Shown one piece after another: positions 1 through 8,073 of a DNA stretch of 64,000 nucleotides. Within the stretch, counting starts at the first letter, position 1. Every line of letters starts with the position of its first letter. The translations under genes were made by a program, and so were the position numbers. The notes below the pieces were generated by a model. The model was not told the DNA's origin, ran no database searches, and saw only the letters and a list, made by a program, of their open reading frames with translations. The stretch lies in NCBI RefSeq assembly GCF_003641185.1, contig NZ_CP032757.1, positions 2,666,001 through 2,730,000 of the forward strand, written 5' to 3'. This stretch comes from Lactiplantibacillus pentosus (GTDB lineage: Bacteria > Bacillota > Bacilli > Lactobacillales > Lactobacillaceae).

Positions 1-80
1 ATTTGTGGTATTACCCGGGAAATAAAGATACTCACAACAGCTGCGATGACTAAAATAAAGGTCGAAATCATTAAGTTCAC
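1..80 (-). CDS. N-terminus of a membrane protein, possibly a Na+/H+ antiporter (cut by window edge)
   Basis: On the minus strand a reading frame opens with GTG at 80, preceded by GGGGTGAG about four bases upstream, and stays open for 26 codons to the window edge. An in-frame ATG three codons later (69-71) is an alternative start. The translation is one hydrophobic helix followed by S-R-V-I-P, which resembles the first membrane segment of CPA1-type sodium/proton antiporters. Only the first helix is visible, so the family assignment is a guess; that a membrane protein gene starts here is fairly well supported. Confidence 0.5.
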   Translation of the reverse strand, partial: MNLMISTFILVIAAVVSIFISRVIPQ

Positions 81-206
81 GTACTCACCCCATTTTCAAT
101 AATTAACTTAGATGCCCTTGCATAGCCTTATCTGTCTGGTCATCGAAGTAAAAAAGCTTCCAGAGTGACTGGCTCTGAAAGCTGATTTGCATTTTAATCG
201 CACAAC

Positions 207-1370
207 CTAACCGTTTAATAAATGTTCACGGCGTGCGCGCCATAACACTAATGCCAAGCTTCCGAGCATCAAAACCGTCACCGTGATAAATAGCAACGAG
301 TATGAGAATTGGGCCACCATCATCCCACCGAACAGTGGTCCCACGGCCCGGCCCAGCGATAATGCCATGTTATAGCGGCCCTGATACTTGCCGCGTTGAT
401 CATCCGCCGCCATGTCGTCGACCCATGCTGGTGCGATTGGCAATCCAATCACTTCACCAATCGTCAAGACGACCATGATAATAATAAAATCAACATATTG
501 GCGCGCAAAAACGAGTCCTAAGAACGACAACGCAAATAAGGTAATTCCAAAGCCAATCTGGGTGCCAATTTTGAACCGCTCGTTAAATAGCGACACGATT
601 GGTTGACTGACGATAATCAGCAAGCCATTGATCGTCCAGACTTCACTATAGCGCCTGAACGGAATTCCTAAGTTGGTCATGTGTACGGACAAAATACTCT
701 CCCACAGCGCATAACTGAGATAAATCGTAAAAATCATCAGGCAGATCATCCAGATCAATTGACGATGATTACTGGGAGTCGTATCCGCAGCCTTGGTTGT
801 TGCCGTCGCTGTCCGGTGCGCCGGTGTCACGTTGAAGGTACTGATCGTTATCGCCATCAATCCCAGATAACAAATCGTCGTCACGATGAAGACCACACTA
901 ATCCCTAGGTCTAGCAAGTAGCCGACGAGTAACGTCCCAATAACGACGCCGACGTTGAGGGCGAGGTACAACATATTGAAGACGTACCGATTAGACCTCG
1001 TCGTCACCGTGGCCGCATACGCATTCACGACCGTCATACTGATACCGTCACCAAAACCGACAATAATTAAACCGATCGCGTATGGCCATAAACTATGCCA
1101 GAATATCAGCGTTGCCAGCATGACGGTTGAAATCCCGCCACCCAGTAAAGCTGTAAAGTATGGCCGCCAATGGTCAAACAAGTGTCCACCTAAGTAGTTG
1201 CCGGCAATCATCGCCATCGACATCAAAAATAGCACAATGCCTGAAAAAGTCAGGCTCTGTTTCAAATAATTATGCATATAGATGGTTGTGAGTGGCCACA
1301 TGAAGGCCGCCCCCGCGTTGTTCAGCAAGTTAGCCAAAAAGAGCCACCGCAACCGAACTTCTTTTTGCAT
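207..1370 (-). CDS. MFS transporter, drug exporter-like
   Basis: A 387-residue protein with about twelve hydrophobic segments, the normal size for the major facilitator superfamily. The stretch after the second helix reads G-G-x-L-F-D-H-W-R-P, a form of the MFS loop 2-3 signature, and helix 4-5 holds G-F-G-D-G. The start is supported by GAGGTGAG just upstream of the ATG. It probably exports small molecules by proton exchange, as in the MdtH/YttB-like branch, but the substrate cannot be read from sequence. It lies alone on the minus strand, about 125 bases downstream of the antiporter-like start at the edge. A promoter (TTGACA, 17-base spacer, TTTAGA) precedes it. Confidence 0.85.
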   Translation of the reverse strand: MQKEVRLRWLFLANLLNNAGAAFMWPLTTIYMHNYLKQSLTFSGIVLFLMSMAMIAGNYLGGHLFDHWRPYFTALLGGGISTVMLATLIFWHSLWPYAIGLIIVGFGDGISMTVVNAYAATVTTRSNRYVFNMLYLALNVGVVIGTLLVGYLLDLGISVVFIVTTICYLGLMAITISTFNVTPAHRTATATTKAADTTPSNHRQLIWMICLMIFTIYLSYALWESILSVHMTNLGIPFRRYSEVWTINGLLIIVSQPIVSLFNERFKIGTQIGFGITLFALSFLGLVFARQYVDFIIIMVVLTIGEVIGLPIAPAWVDDMAADDQRGKYQGRYNMALSLGRAVGPLFGGMMVAQFSYSLLFITVTVLMLGSLALVLWRARREHLLNG

Positions 1371-1384
1371 CCGCTCACCTCAGT

Positions 1385-1413
1385 TCTAAATAATTTAGTT
1401 AACTCATTGTCAA
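1385..1413 (-). promoter_or_regulatory. Promoter for the MFS transporter
   Basis: Minus strand TTGACA (1408-1413) and TTTAGA (1385-1390) with a 17-base spacer, placed just upstream of the MFS gene. The rest of the 320-base gap (1371-1690) holds only the oppositely facing promoter at 1611-1640; no other structure was seen. Confidence 0.5.
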
Positions 1414-1610
1414 AACTATCCCTAGCTAGTATACGCTACTCGGCCGGCTTTACCACCCATCAGCCTCAGCAGTCCCTCCATTCAGTTTTCCGATATAAAT
1501 CAGGACACCGCTGGATTGTTCAGCAGGCCGAACCAAGATTCATTTTGCGATAATAACTCGGATTTATCAAAAAAATTAAAATTGAAATGTCCGGTTTTTG
1601 AACCTGATTG

Positions 1611-1640
1611 TCGACTCATACCCCTAATGATTGCTATAAT
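1611..1640 (+). promoter_or_regulatory. Promoter for the SdpI-like gene
   Basis: A perfect TATAAT at 1635-1640 lies about 50 bases upstream of the start codon at 1691. The best -35 candidate is TCGACT at 1611-1616 (18-base spacer), a partial match. Confidence 0.5.
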
Positions 1641-1690
1641 ATAATAAACACTGCCAACAAGTGTAACTTACAAACAATTGAGGTGACAAC

Positions 1691-2038
1691 ATGGCGAATA
1701 ATAGCTTTGGGTTAGCGTTAGGATTCTTCGTAATTCTGCTGCTTTGGATTTATCAACGCGTCCGTATGCCAAAAATGCGCTCACTGGCGGGCTACATGTC
1801 ACGACGCGCCATCCAAAATGAGAAGACGTGGCGGTTTGCACAGCGCTTTTATTCAATGGTTGGTATCGAAATTTTCTCCATTTTATTAATTGGCGCTCTG
1901 GCTGGCGGCTTATTCCAGATTGCCCTATTACAAAGCTTCAAGTTTCAGGCCATTGCCTTGGCAGTTGGCCTAATTGTTCAAAACATGGCCACCGAACACG
2001 AACTGAAATTACAGTTTCCTAAACAGTCGCAATCGTAA
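1691..2038 (+). CDS. Small membrane protein with SdpI-like motif
   Basis: A 115-residue protein with an N-terminal hydrophobic helix (about residues 5-22) and two more after residue 55. Between them is G-Y-M-S-R-R-A-I-Q-N-E-K-T-W-R-F-A-Q-R, which matches the conserved loop of the SdpI/DUF family (G-Y-R-T-x-x-S-x-x-N-x-x-T-W-x-F-A-x-R). SdpI of Bacillus is an immunity and signalling membrane protein; short relatives in lactobacilli have no known role, so only family membership is claimed. The start has GAGGTGACAAC upstream. It stands alone between its own promoter and the zwf promoter. Confidence 0.7.
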   Translation: MANNSFGLALGFFVILLLWIYQRVRMPKMRSLAGYMSRRAIQNEKTWRFAQRFYSMVGIEIFSILLIGALAGGLFQIALLQSFKFQAIALAVGLIVQNMATEHELKLQFPKQSQS

Positions 2039-2111
2039 TTCCAGTGCTTTATAATTGACCATTTCGATTAATTGCTTAATATTGATACTGGTAGTTTATC
2101 CTAAATAACAA

Positions 2112-2140
2112 TTGACAAGCATGTTTCAGTTTAAAATACT
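2112..2140 (+). promoter_or_regulatory. zwf promoter
   Basis: TTGACA at 2112-2117, a 17-base spacer, and AATACT at 2135-2140, about 20 bases before the zwf start. No operator-like repeat is visible around it. Confidence 0.6.
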
Positions 2141-2161
2141 CTAAGTAAAGAAGTGAAATTG

Positions 2162-3649
2162 ATGAGTAAAGAAAAAATTGCCTTATTCACCATCTTTGGT
2201 GGAACTGGTGACCTTGCCCAACGGAAATTATATCCGTCGTTATTTAAGCTATATCAAAAAGGTTATCTCCAGGACCACTTTGCCGTGATTGGCACGGCGC
2301 GTCGTCCATGGACTGATGAACATTATCACGAAGTCATTAGTGACTCACTGGCTGATTTAGACGCTGACCAAAAAGACGTCGACCAATTTGCCAGCCATTT
2401 CTACTATCAATCACATGACGTGACTGATGCGCAACACTACATGACCCTGAAAAAGTTATCAGAAAAGTTGGACGCCCAGTATGGTTTACAGGGCAACCGG
2501 ATTTTCTACTTAGCGATGGCCCCCAATTTCTTCGGGACGATCGCGCAACACTTGCGTTCTGAAAATATCTTAACGGACAACGGGTTCAACCGGGTGATCA
2601 TTGAAAAGCCATTCGGTCATGACTACGCCAGTGCTAAAGAATTGAATGATCACTTAACGGCGACCTTCAATGAAGACCAAATTTACCGGATCGACCACTA
2701 CCTTGGTAAGGAAATGATTCAAAATATCACGGCTATTCGGTTTGGTAACAATATTTGGGAATCACTATGGAACAACCGCTACATCGACAACGTGCAAATC
2801 ACCTTGAGTGAAAAGCTCGGTGTCGAAGAACGGGCCGTCTACTATGACAATAGCGGGGCCTTGCGCGACATGGTCCAAAACCACATCTTACAAATTCTCA
2901 GTCTATTAACGATGGATCAACCCGTCGAATTCACTGAAAAAGACATTGATGTTGAAAAAGTCAAGGCACTGCGGAGTTTACGGCCATTGAAGCCTGAAGA
3001 AGTGGCAACTAACTTTGTTCGTGGGCAATATGGTGCTGGCGATGACGGCGTTAAGGCTTATCGTGATGAAGATAAAATTTCACCAGATTCCAACACCGAC
3101 AGTTTCGTTGCCGGTAAGATCATGATCGACAACTATCGCTGGTCAGGTGTGCCATTCTACGTTCGGACTGGTAAGCGTTTGGCTGACAAGTTCACGCGGA
3201 TCGACGTGGTCTTCAAGCGGCCAGTCGTTAACATTTTCAACCACGAAGATGTGCTTGAAAATGATGATGCGTCAACCCGTCTTGATCCAAATATTCTCAC
3301 CATCAACGTTGAACCAACGGAAGGGTTCGAATTACGGATGAATGCCAAGGCAGTCGGCCAAGGCTTCGCAACGACACCGGTCAAGCTGAACTATTCCCAC
3401 GACGCTGAAGCGACCGCGGGCAGTCCAGAAGCTTACGAACGGCTCCTACATGATGCCTTGAATGGTGACGCCACGAACTTCACCCATTGGCAAGAAGTTG
3501 CTGATTCGTGGAAATTCGTCGATGTCATTCAGAAGTATTGGGACGAACATCAACCGGACTTCCCTAACTACCGGCCTGGGACAATGGGCCCAGACGCCGC
3601 CGATGAACTCTTGCACAAAGACGGTCATCGTTGGGTTTACCGGAACTAA
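2162..3649 (+). CDS. zwf: Glucose-6-phosphate 1-dehydrogenase
   Basis: Oxidises glucose 6-phosphate to 6-phosphogluconolactone with NADP+ (or NAD+) in the cytoplasm, feeding the oxidative pentose phosphate/phosphoketolase route and supplying NADPH. The 495-residue protein has the nucleotide-binding motif G-G-T-G-D-L-A at residues 13-19 and the active-site signature R-I-D-H-Y-L-G-K-E at 176-184 (catalytic histidine 179, lysine 183), matching family positions. I chose ATG at 2162 over an in-frame GTG at 2153 because family N-termini begin near the M-S-K-E-K stretch and the ribosome-site-like AAGAAGTG precedes the ATG. It is monocistronic, with its own promoter and a strong terminator. Confidence 0.97.
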   Translation: MSKEKIALFTIFGGTGDLAQRKLYPSLFKLYQKGYLQDHFAVIGTARRPWTDEHYHEVISDSLADLDADQKDVDQFASHFYYQSHDVTDAQHYMTLKKLSEKLDAQYGLQGNRIFYLAMAPNFFGTIAQHLRSENILTDNGFNRVIIEKPFGHDYASAKELNDHLTATFNEDQIYRIDHYLGKEMIQNITAIRFGNNIWESLWNNRYIDNVQITLSEKLGVEERAVYYDNSGALRDMVQNHILQILSLLTMDQPVEFTEKDIDVEKVKALRSLRPLKPEEVATNFVRGQYGAGDDGVKAYRDEDKISPDSNTDSFVAGKIMIDNYRWSGVPFYVRTGKRLADKFTRIDVVFKRPVVNIFNHEDVLENDDASTRLDPNILTINVEPTEGFELRMNAKAVGQGFATTPVKLNYSHDAEATAGSPEAYERLLHDALNGDATNFTHWQEVADSWKFVDVIQKYWDEHQPDFPNYRPGTMGPDAADELLHKDGHRWVYRN

Positions 3650-3672
3650 AGTATTAATTTAAATTACTGAAC

Positions 3673-3719
3673 AAAAAAAGGTTGGCATGACTCGCGTGAG
3701 TGATGCCAACCTTTTTTTG
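3673..3719 (+). terminator. zwf terminator
   Basis: Inverted repeat AGGTTGGCAT / ATGCCAACCT (with a smaller CTCGCGTGAG palindrome in the loop) followed by seven T; a run of A precedes it, so it could work in both directions. It follows zwf by 23 bases. The next 190 bases up to the MocR stop codon show no structure I can name. Confidence 0.9.
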
Positions 3720-3916
3720 TACGAAATGTGCGACTACGGGCCTTGATTTGCTTGTTAGGTAGCCCCCACCGTTTTGCTTGATTAACAGCGATTAAGGCCC
3801 AACATAGGCATCAGTTGACTTGCGGCTCATTAGTCGGTGCAGACCCGCTCGTTTGCATGATTGCCAAACCAACTACTCATCGCCCCTGCCCAGACAATGA
3901 CTAAGCTAAACTAGGA

Positions 3917-5290
3917 TTACGCTCCCGTCGCACTCAGCCGTTCACAGACTTGCATCAGTCGCTGAACACCGACCTTCAAATCCGCCAATGTCAGCCCGGC
4001 AAAGCCTAACAAGTAATAGTCGGCTGATGGCATGGCCGTCCAATTGGAATTGAGCGGATAGATGCGCACTTGCTGTTGTTCCAAAGCTATGAGTAAAGTC
4101 GCCTGGTCGATACTTGGAATCTGAACGACCAAATGAACCCCCGCCCCCGTCATGATGGGCCGAATCTGTTTGCTTCGTTTGAGTTGATCACACAAGCAGC
4201 GATATTTTTGCCGATTCGTACTACGATTACGACTCAGATGCCGATAGTAGGCGCCATCATCAAAGTAATTGACCATCGCCTGTTGCAACAAGCCCGCCAC
4301 CATTTCTGCCTGATACTGATAGTGTTGGTGATAGACCGAGACCAGCCGTGGTGGTAAGACCAGGTATCCCATCCGCAACGTCGGGTCAATGCCGCGCGAA
4401 AATGTGCCCAGGTATGCGACTTGGTTGGCCGCCGCTAATGACTGGAGTGCCGGCAATGGATGGGCACGATAACGATATTCACTGTCATAATCGTCCTCAA
4501 TAATCAGGTGGTCAGCCCCTGCCCACTTTAACAACGCCAACCGTTGCTCAATCGGCAGGATGACACCTAATGGAAATTGATGCCCGGGAGTCGTATAAAC
4601 GACTTGCGGATTCACTCGCCGGACTGTCGCAAGATCCAGTCCATCGGCAGTTACCGGGATATTCACCGCCGTGTGGCCATAGCTGGCAGCTAAGTCCGAT
4701 AATCCCCGGTAACCCGGATTTTCGATACCGAGTGTGGCGCGCGGTAAAATACTCAATAAAATGCCGAGACCCGCTTTGGCGCCATTGGTAATCACAATTT
4801 GATCCGGGGTGGCGTGTACGCCCCGCGTCGTTTTAAGAAACCGCACCAGTGCCGCCCGCAATGCTGGTAAGCCCTGGGCATCCGGATAAATGGCGGTCGG
4901 TTGCTGTTCCGTTTGTCGGAGGGCTAAGCGCACTGCGCGTTTCCATGCATTCCAGCTTGGGGACAACAGTTGGGTCACGCCGTAACGAAAATCGTATTTA
5001 ACCGGGATGGATGTCTTAGGGGCCACAATTTGATCCGTACTTGGTTGGTCCGGTGACCAATCCGCCTGGTCACGATAATAATAGCCGCTACCAGGAACAC
5101 TATAGACGATTCCTTCCGCAACCAGCTGATCATAGGCTTGCGCGACGGTCGTTTTCGAGACGCCGAGATTTTGCGCCATTTTACGAATCGACCAGAGCGG
5201 CTGATTGGCCCGCGTGTCATCATAATCAGCACGTAATTGTCGGTAAAGTTGCAGGTACATTGGCGTTCGTTCAGAGCGATTTAGTGGCAT
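3917..5290 (-). CDS. MocR/PdxR-type transcription regulator lacking the PLP lysine
   Basis: A 457-residue fusion of an N-terminal GntR winged helix (about residues 1-72, helix S-I-R-K-M-A-Q-N-L-G-V-S) with a class I aminotransferase-like domain (about 100-450). The latter holds I-I-E-D-D-Y-D-S-E-Y (263-272) and T-P-G-H-Q-F-P-L-G (234-242), typical of MocR proteins. The usual PLP lysine motif G-T-F-S-K reads G-T-F-S-R at 295-299, encoded by CGC, so an internal Schiff base cannot form at this position. It faces away from the aminotransferase-dapA pair across 99 bases full of TTGTC/GACAA half-sites, so it very likely controls that pair and itself. The ribosome site AAAGGA lies before the ATG. 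Effector unknown; PLP sensing is doubtful given the substitution. Confidence 0.9.
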   Translation of the reverse strand: MPLNRSERTPMYLQLYRQLRADYDDTRANQPLWSIRKMAQNLGVSKTTVAQAYDQLVAEGIVYSVPGSGYYYRDQADWSPDQPSTDQIVAPKTSIPVKYDFRYGVTQLLSPSWNAWKRAVRLALRQTEQQPTAIYPDAQGLPALRAALVRFLKTTRGVHATPDQIVITNGAKAGLGILLSILPRATLGIENPGYRGLSDLAASYGHTAVNIPVTADGLDLATVRRVNPQVVYTTPGHQFPLGVILPIEQRLALLKWAGADHLIIEDDYDSEYRYRAHPLPALQSLAAANQVAYLGTFSRGIDPTLRMGYLVLPPRLVSVYHQHYQYQAEMVAGLLQQAMVNYFDDGAYYRHLSRNRSTNRQKYRCLCDQLKRSKQIRPIMTGAGVHLVVQIPSIDQATLLIALEQQQVRIYPLNSNWTAMPSADYYLLGFAGLTLADLKVGVQRLMQVCERLSATGA

Positions 5291-5350
5291 TTGACAACTG
5301 TCCTTTCATTTTTGTCAAAATTGTCTATTTTTCAGATGACAATTATCCCC
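5291..5350. promoter_or_regulatory. Divergent control region with repeated TTGTC/GACAA half-sites
   Basis: The gap between the MocR gene and the aminotransferase holds TGACAACTGTCC (5292-5303) and TGACAATTATCC (5337-5348), a direct repeat 45 bases apart, with opposite-facing TTGTCA (5312-5317) and TTGTCT (5321-5326) between. A TATTAT -10 box at about 5351-5356 serves the plus strand but has no good -35, which fits activator-dependent transcription. MocR regulators usually bind direct repeats in such divergent regions, so these are candidate operators (inference). Confidence 0.55.
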
Positions 5351-5389
5351 TATTATAGACGGTAATCACCAGGAGAGGAAGGTCTCAAT

Positions 5390-6556
5390 ATGCAAACGAA
5401 TATCCGTATCCAGCAAATTCAAGTCTCTGGCATCCGTCGCTTTGACGAAGCCATCAGTACGATTCCTGACATTCTCAAATTAACCGTTGGCGAGCCCGAC
5501 TTACCGACACCCGCACACATCAAAAAGGCGGCCATTGCCGCCATTCGTGATGATTGGACCCACTACTCACCATTGATGGGTTTCGCCGCCCTGCAGCACG
5601 CGGCCAGTACTTATTTTAATCAAAAATATCAATTAGATTATGACCCAGATGAGATTATTGCCACGGTTGGAGCGACAGAAGCGGTTGCCACGGCGTTACT
5701 AACGATTCTTAATCCCGGTGATACGGTCCTACTCCCGACGCCAGCATATACGAGTTATGAACCGGTCGTGTCCATGGCCAACGCACAGTTAGTTCCCATC
5801 GATACCACCACGACCGGCTATAAATTAACACCGACCGCGCTGCAAACGGCACTGGATGAGCACGTCCTCGACCACGTCAAAGCACTGATTTTAAATTACC
5901 CGACCAATCCAACTGGCGTGACCTACACCCGTGCGGAACTGCAAGCGCTCCAAAAGGTGATTGCCGCGGCTGGCATCTATGTCATCAGTGATGAAATTTA
6001 CAGCGAACTGACTTACGAGCAAGCGCACACCGCCTTTGCTACTTTGTATCCAAGCAAAACGATCACCATCAACGGACTCTCAAAATCACATGCCATGACC
6101 GGCTGGCGACTGGGCTTTATTTTAGCCCCGCACGACCTGATTGCCGAGATGAAGAAGACCCACCAATACCTCGTGACCTCGACCAGCTCAATTAGTCAGG
6201 CCGCTGGAATTGAAGCGTTGACCAATGGCTTGGATGATGGCCCCGAAATGCGGTCCGTTTATCAGGAGCGGCGTGATTATATGGTCAAGCGACTCAGTGA
6301 GATTGGCCTCAATTATATTTATCCGACCGGCGCCTTCTACATCTTCGTGCAGTTGCCGACTGACTTTAAAGGCTCGAGTTGGGATTTTGCAACCCGGCTT
6401 GCCCACGAGGCCCATGTCGCAGTCGTTCCCGGTTCCGCATTCGGGGCCAGTGGCGAAGGTTGGGTTCGAATCAGCTACGCAGCCAGCCAATCAGTCCTCC
6501 GTGAAAGTATGAATCAACTTGCATTATGGCGGGTCCAAACCGCTAGTCAGGAGTAA
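5390..6556 (+). CDS. PLP-dependent class I aminotransferase (PatA/AraT type)
   Basis: A 388-residue class I/II aminotransferase. Visible residues: N-Y-P-T-N-P-T-G with the PLP-contacting asparagine 174, D201 and Y204 in S-D-E-I-Y, the PLP lysine 232 in N-G-L-S-K-S-H-A-M-T-G-W-R, and the carboxylate-binding arginine in W-V-R-I-S-Y near the C-terminus. It is followed after seven bases by dapA, which favours a role in the lysine/diaminopimelate route, as N-acetyl-LL-diaminopimelate aminotransferase (PatA) does; related L. plantarum genes have also been annotated as aromatic aminotransferases. The ribosome site GGAGAGGAAGG is strong. Probably controlled by the divergent MocR protein. Substrate not certain. 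Confidence 0.85.
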   Translation: MQTNIRIQQIQVSGIRRFDEAISTIPDILKLTVGEPDLPTPAHIKKAAIAAIRDDWTHYSPLMGFAALQHAASTYFNQKYQLDYDPDEIIATVGATEAVATALLTILNPGDTVLLPTPAYTSYEPVVSMANAQLVPIDTTTTGYKLTPTALQTALDEHVLDHVKALILNYPTNPTGVTYTRAELQALQKVIAAAGIYVISDEIYSELTYEQAHTAFATLYPSKTITINGLSKSHAMTGWRLGFILAPHDLIAEMKKTHQYLVTSTSSISQAAGIEALTNGLDDGPEMRSVYQERRDYMVKRLSEIGLNYIYPTGAFYIFVQLPTDFKGSSWDFATRLAHEAHVAVVPGSAFGASGEGWVRISYAASQSVLRESMNQLALWRVQTASQE

Positions 6557-6563
6557 ACAGAAC

Positions 6564-7433
6564 ATGAAATTATCAAGCGCCCACATCATCACCGCGATGG
6601 TCACGCCGTTCGATGAACAGCACCACATTGATTACCAGCAACTTGAACAACTCATCGAATATTTGCTGGCAAACGGGACTGAGGGTCTAGTCGTCGGCGG
6701 TACGACTGGCGAAGGCCCCACGTTAAGCATTGCCGAAAAACGCGACTTATATACACGGACCGCCCGTTTTGTCCACGGCCGCGTGCCAATTATTGCCAAC
6801 ACTGGTAGCAACAATACCGCTGAGACCATCAAATTCACCCATATCGTCAGCCAAATTATCGGTATCGACGCCGCGCTAGTCGTCGTGCCACCATACAACA
6901 AACCGAATCAAGCTGGGATGCTCGCCCACTTTACCGCGATTGCGGAACAGGGTGGCCTCCCAGTAATGATCTACAATATTCCTGGCCGTGTCGGCGTAAA
7001 AATGAACGTTTCTACCATTCTGACGTTAGCGCAAAATCCGAATATTGTCGCAGTCAAGCAATGCGGCACTGACGAGGAATTGGCAGCCATCATCGAAGAC
7101 GCGCCCCGCGATTTTCTCGTGTACACTGGCGAAGATGCGCAGACCCTGACGGCGTTGGTCTACGGCGGACAAGGGGTCGTTTCCGTCGCCAGTCACCTAT
7201 TTGGGTCCGAAATGGCAGCGATGCGCACTCATTTAACGACAGGCGAAGTTGCGGAAGCGGCCCAAATCCAGCGCCGACTGATTCCAAAAATGACCGCCCT
7301 CTTTAACCAGCCCTCACCAGCACCGGTCAAGGCCGCCCTGAACGCACAACACCATCGGGTAGGCACACCGCGCTTGCCAATCCTACCGCTATCGACCAGT
7401 GAGCAACGTCAACTACTCAACTGCCTAGCCTAA
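6564..7433 (+). CDS. dapA: 4-hydroxy-tetrahydrodipicolinate synthase
   Basis: Condenses pyruvate with aspartate semialdehyde, the first committed step to lysine and the diaminopimelate of peptidoglycan. The 289-residue TIM-barrel protein has G-T-T-G-E with threonines 47-48, tyrosine 137 in Y-N-I-P-G-R, arginine 142, and the Schiff-base lysine 165 in V-A-V-K-Q-C, each shifted three or four from the E. coli enzyme. I start at ATG 6564, which has AGGAG eleven bases upstream; a longer frame begins inside the aminotransferase gene but adds residues unlike the family. Cotranscribed with the aminotransferase. Sequence alone cannot exclude a related N-acetylneuraminate lyase-type activity, but the G-T-T-G-E motif favours DapA. 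Confidence 0.88.
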   Translation: MKLSSAHIITAMVTPFDEQHHIDYQQLEQLIEYLLANGTEGLVVGGTTGEGPTLSIAEKRDLYTRTARFVHGRVPIIANTGSNNTAETIKFTHIVSQIIGIDAALVVVPPYNKPNQAGMLAHFTAIAEQGGLPVMIYNIPGRVGVKMNVSTILTLAQNPNIVAVKQCGTDEELAAIIEDAPRDFLVYTGEDAQTLTALVYGGQGVVSVASHLFGSEMAAMRTHLTTGEVAEAAQIQRRLIPKMTALFNQPSPAPVKAALNAQHHRVGTPRLPILPLSTSEQRQLLNCLA

Positions 7434-7508
7434 TGCAAAACGATTGGTTATCACGTGCATCTGGCGTATACTGAGCTTAGAATCAATATTGAAAAGTGGT
7501 GACCAAAT

Positions 7509-7640
7509 ATGTGTAGTTGGGCTTTTACAGGTGGCATGCCATTCATGTGGATGGGCGGCTCATTTGGCATCATCGGTTTCTTGATTTTGCTAGCCGTGGG
7601 CGCCTATTTTCTCGGCACACGGTCACGCCATCATGACTAA
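7509..7640 (+). CDS. 43-residue membrane protein, function unknown
   Basis: A complete small frame: ATG at 7509, TAA at 7638-7640. The product starts M-C-S-W-A-F, has a glycine/methionine-rich patch (G-G-M-P-F-M-W-M-G-G), then one hydrophobic helix of about 20 residues, and ends R-S-R-H-H-D. Support is good for so short a gene: a TATACT box at about 7467-7472, GGTGA before the ATG, and a strong terminator 28 bases after the stop. I do not recognise a named family; short proteins of this kind (aromatic/glycine N-terminus, one helix, charged end) are common in lactobacilli. Likely single-pass, charged end in the cytoplasm. Confidence 0.65.
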   Translation: MCSWAFTGGMPFMWMGGSFGIIGFLILLAVGAYFLGTRSRHHD

Positions 7641-7667
7641 TATTAATGGTGGTCGACTTGACCAATC

Positions 7668-7717
7668 AAAAATCGCAATCATTTTGAGACGTGACTCAAG
7701 ATGATTGCGATTTTTTG
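7668..7717. terminator. Terminator after the small membrane protein
   Basis: AAAAATCGCAATCAT pairs with ATGATTGCGATTTTT, with an inner TGAG/CTCA stem, then a T run. A-rich flank on the left makes it usable in both directions. Confidence 0.9.
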
Positions 7718-8073
7718 TGTTGATGTATTAAATGCAACGGCCGGCTGATTGTACATGAAACTTGGCAGATATGACTGTTAAATTACTAGACCTGAATGTT
7801 GAATTGTTACCGCAGCTAAAAAAACGGCGTTGTCAACATTCGAGGGAAATGCTAACAACGCCGATTTTATTGACTCACGTGAAACGTTTGATGGTACGGT
7901 GTTTCTGGGCGCTGCTAGTCCATGGGTATGGCTTTGAATTAGCATCCGGCGCCACGCTTCATTTTTTATAGCACTTAAGTTGCATTTTGTAACCACAATT
8001 CAGCTGGAATCATTTAAACGCCAGTGTGTTACACCCGATTGGAGCCGCAGCCACAATTTACAGCAAAACTACT
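7718..8073. other. Gene-poor gap before the TauE/SafE gene
   Basis: About 355 bases with no convincing gene. Short open frames here lack ribosome sites and resemble nothing known. The one clear structure is the minus-strand terminator at 7821-7870, which would end the TauE/SafE transcript after a trailer of about 200 bases. Confidence 0.5.
7821..7870 (-). terminator. Terminator of the TauE/SafE transcript
   Basis: On the minus strand CGGCGTTGT ... ACAACGCCG (nine perfect pairs plus a broken extension) is followed by seven T. It lies about 200 bases beyond the TauE/SafE stop codon, unusually far. Confidence 0.75.

Noticed and set aside
3157..3384. Antisense open frames within zwf and in other large genes
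   Set aside because: They are shadows of well-supported genes, with no ribosome sites or family likeness.
7762..7971. 69-codon plus-strand frame
   Set aside because: No ribosome site, and it spans the minus-strand terminator hairpin at 7821-7870.
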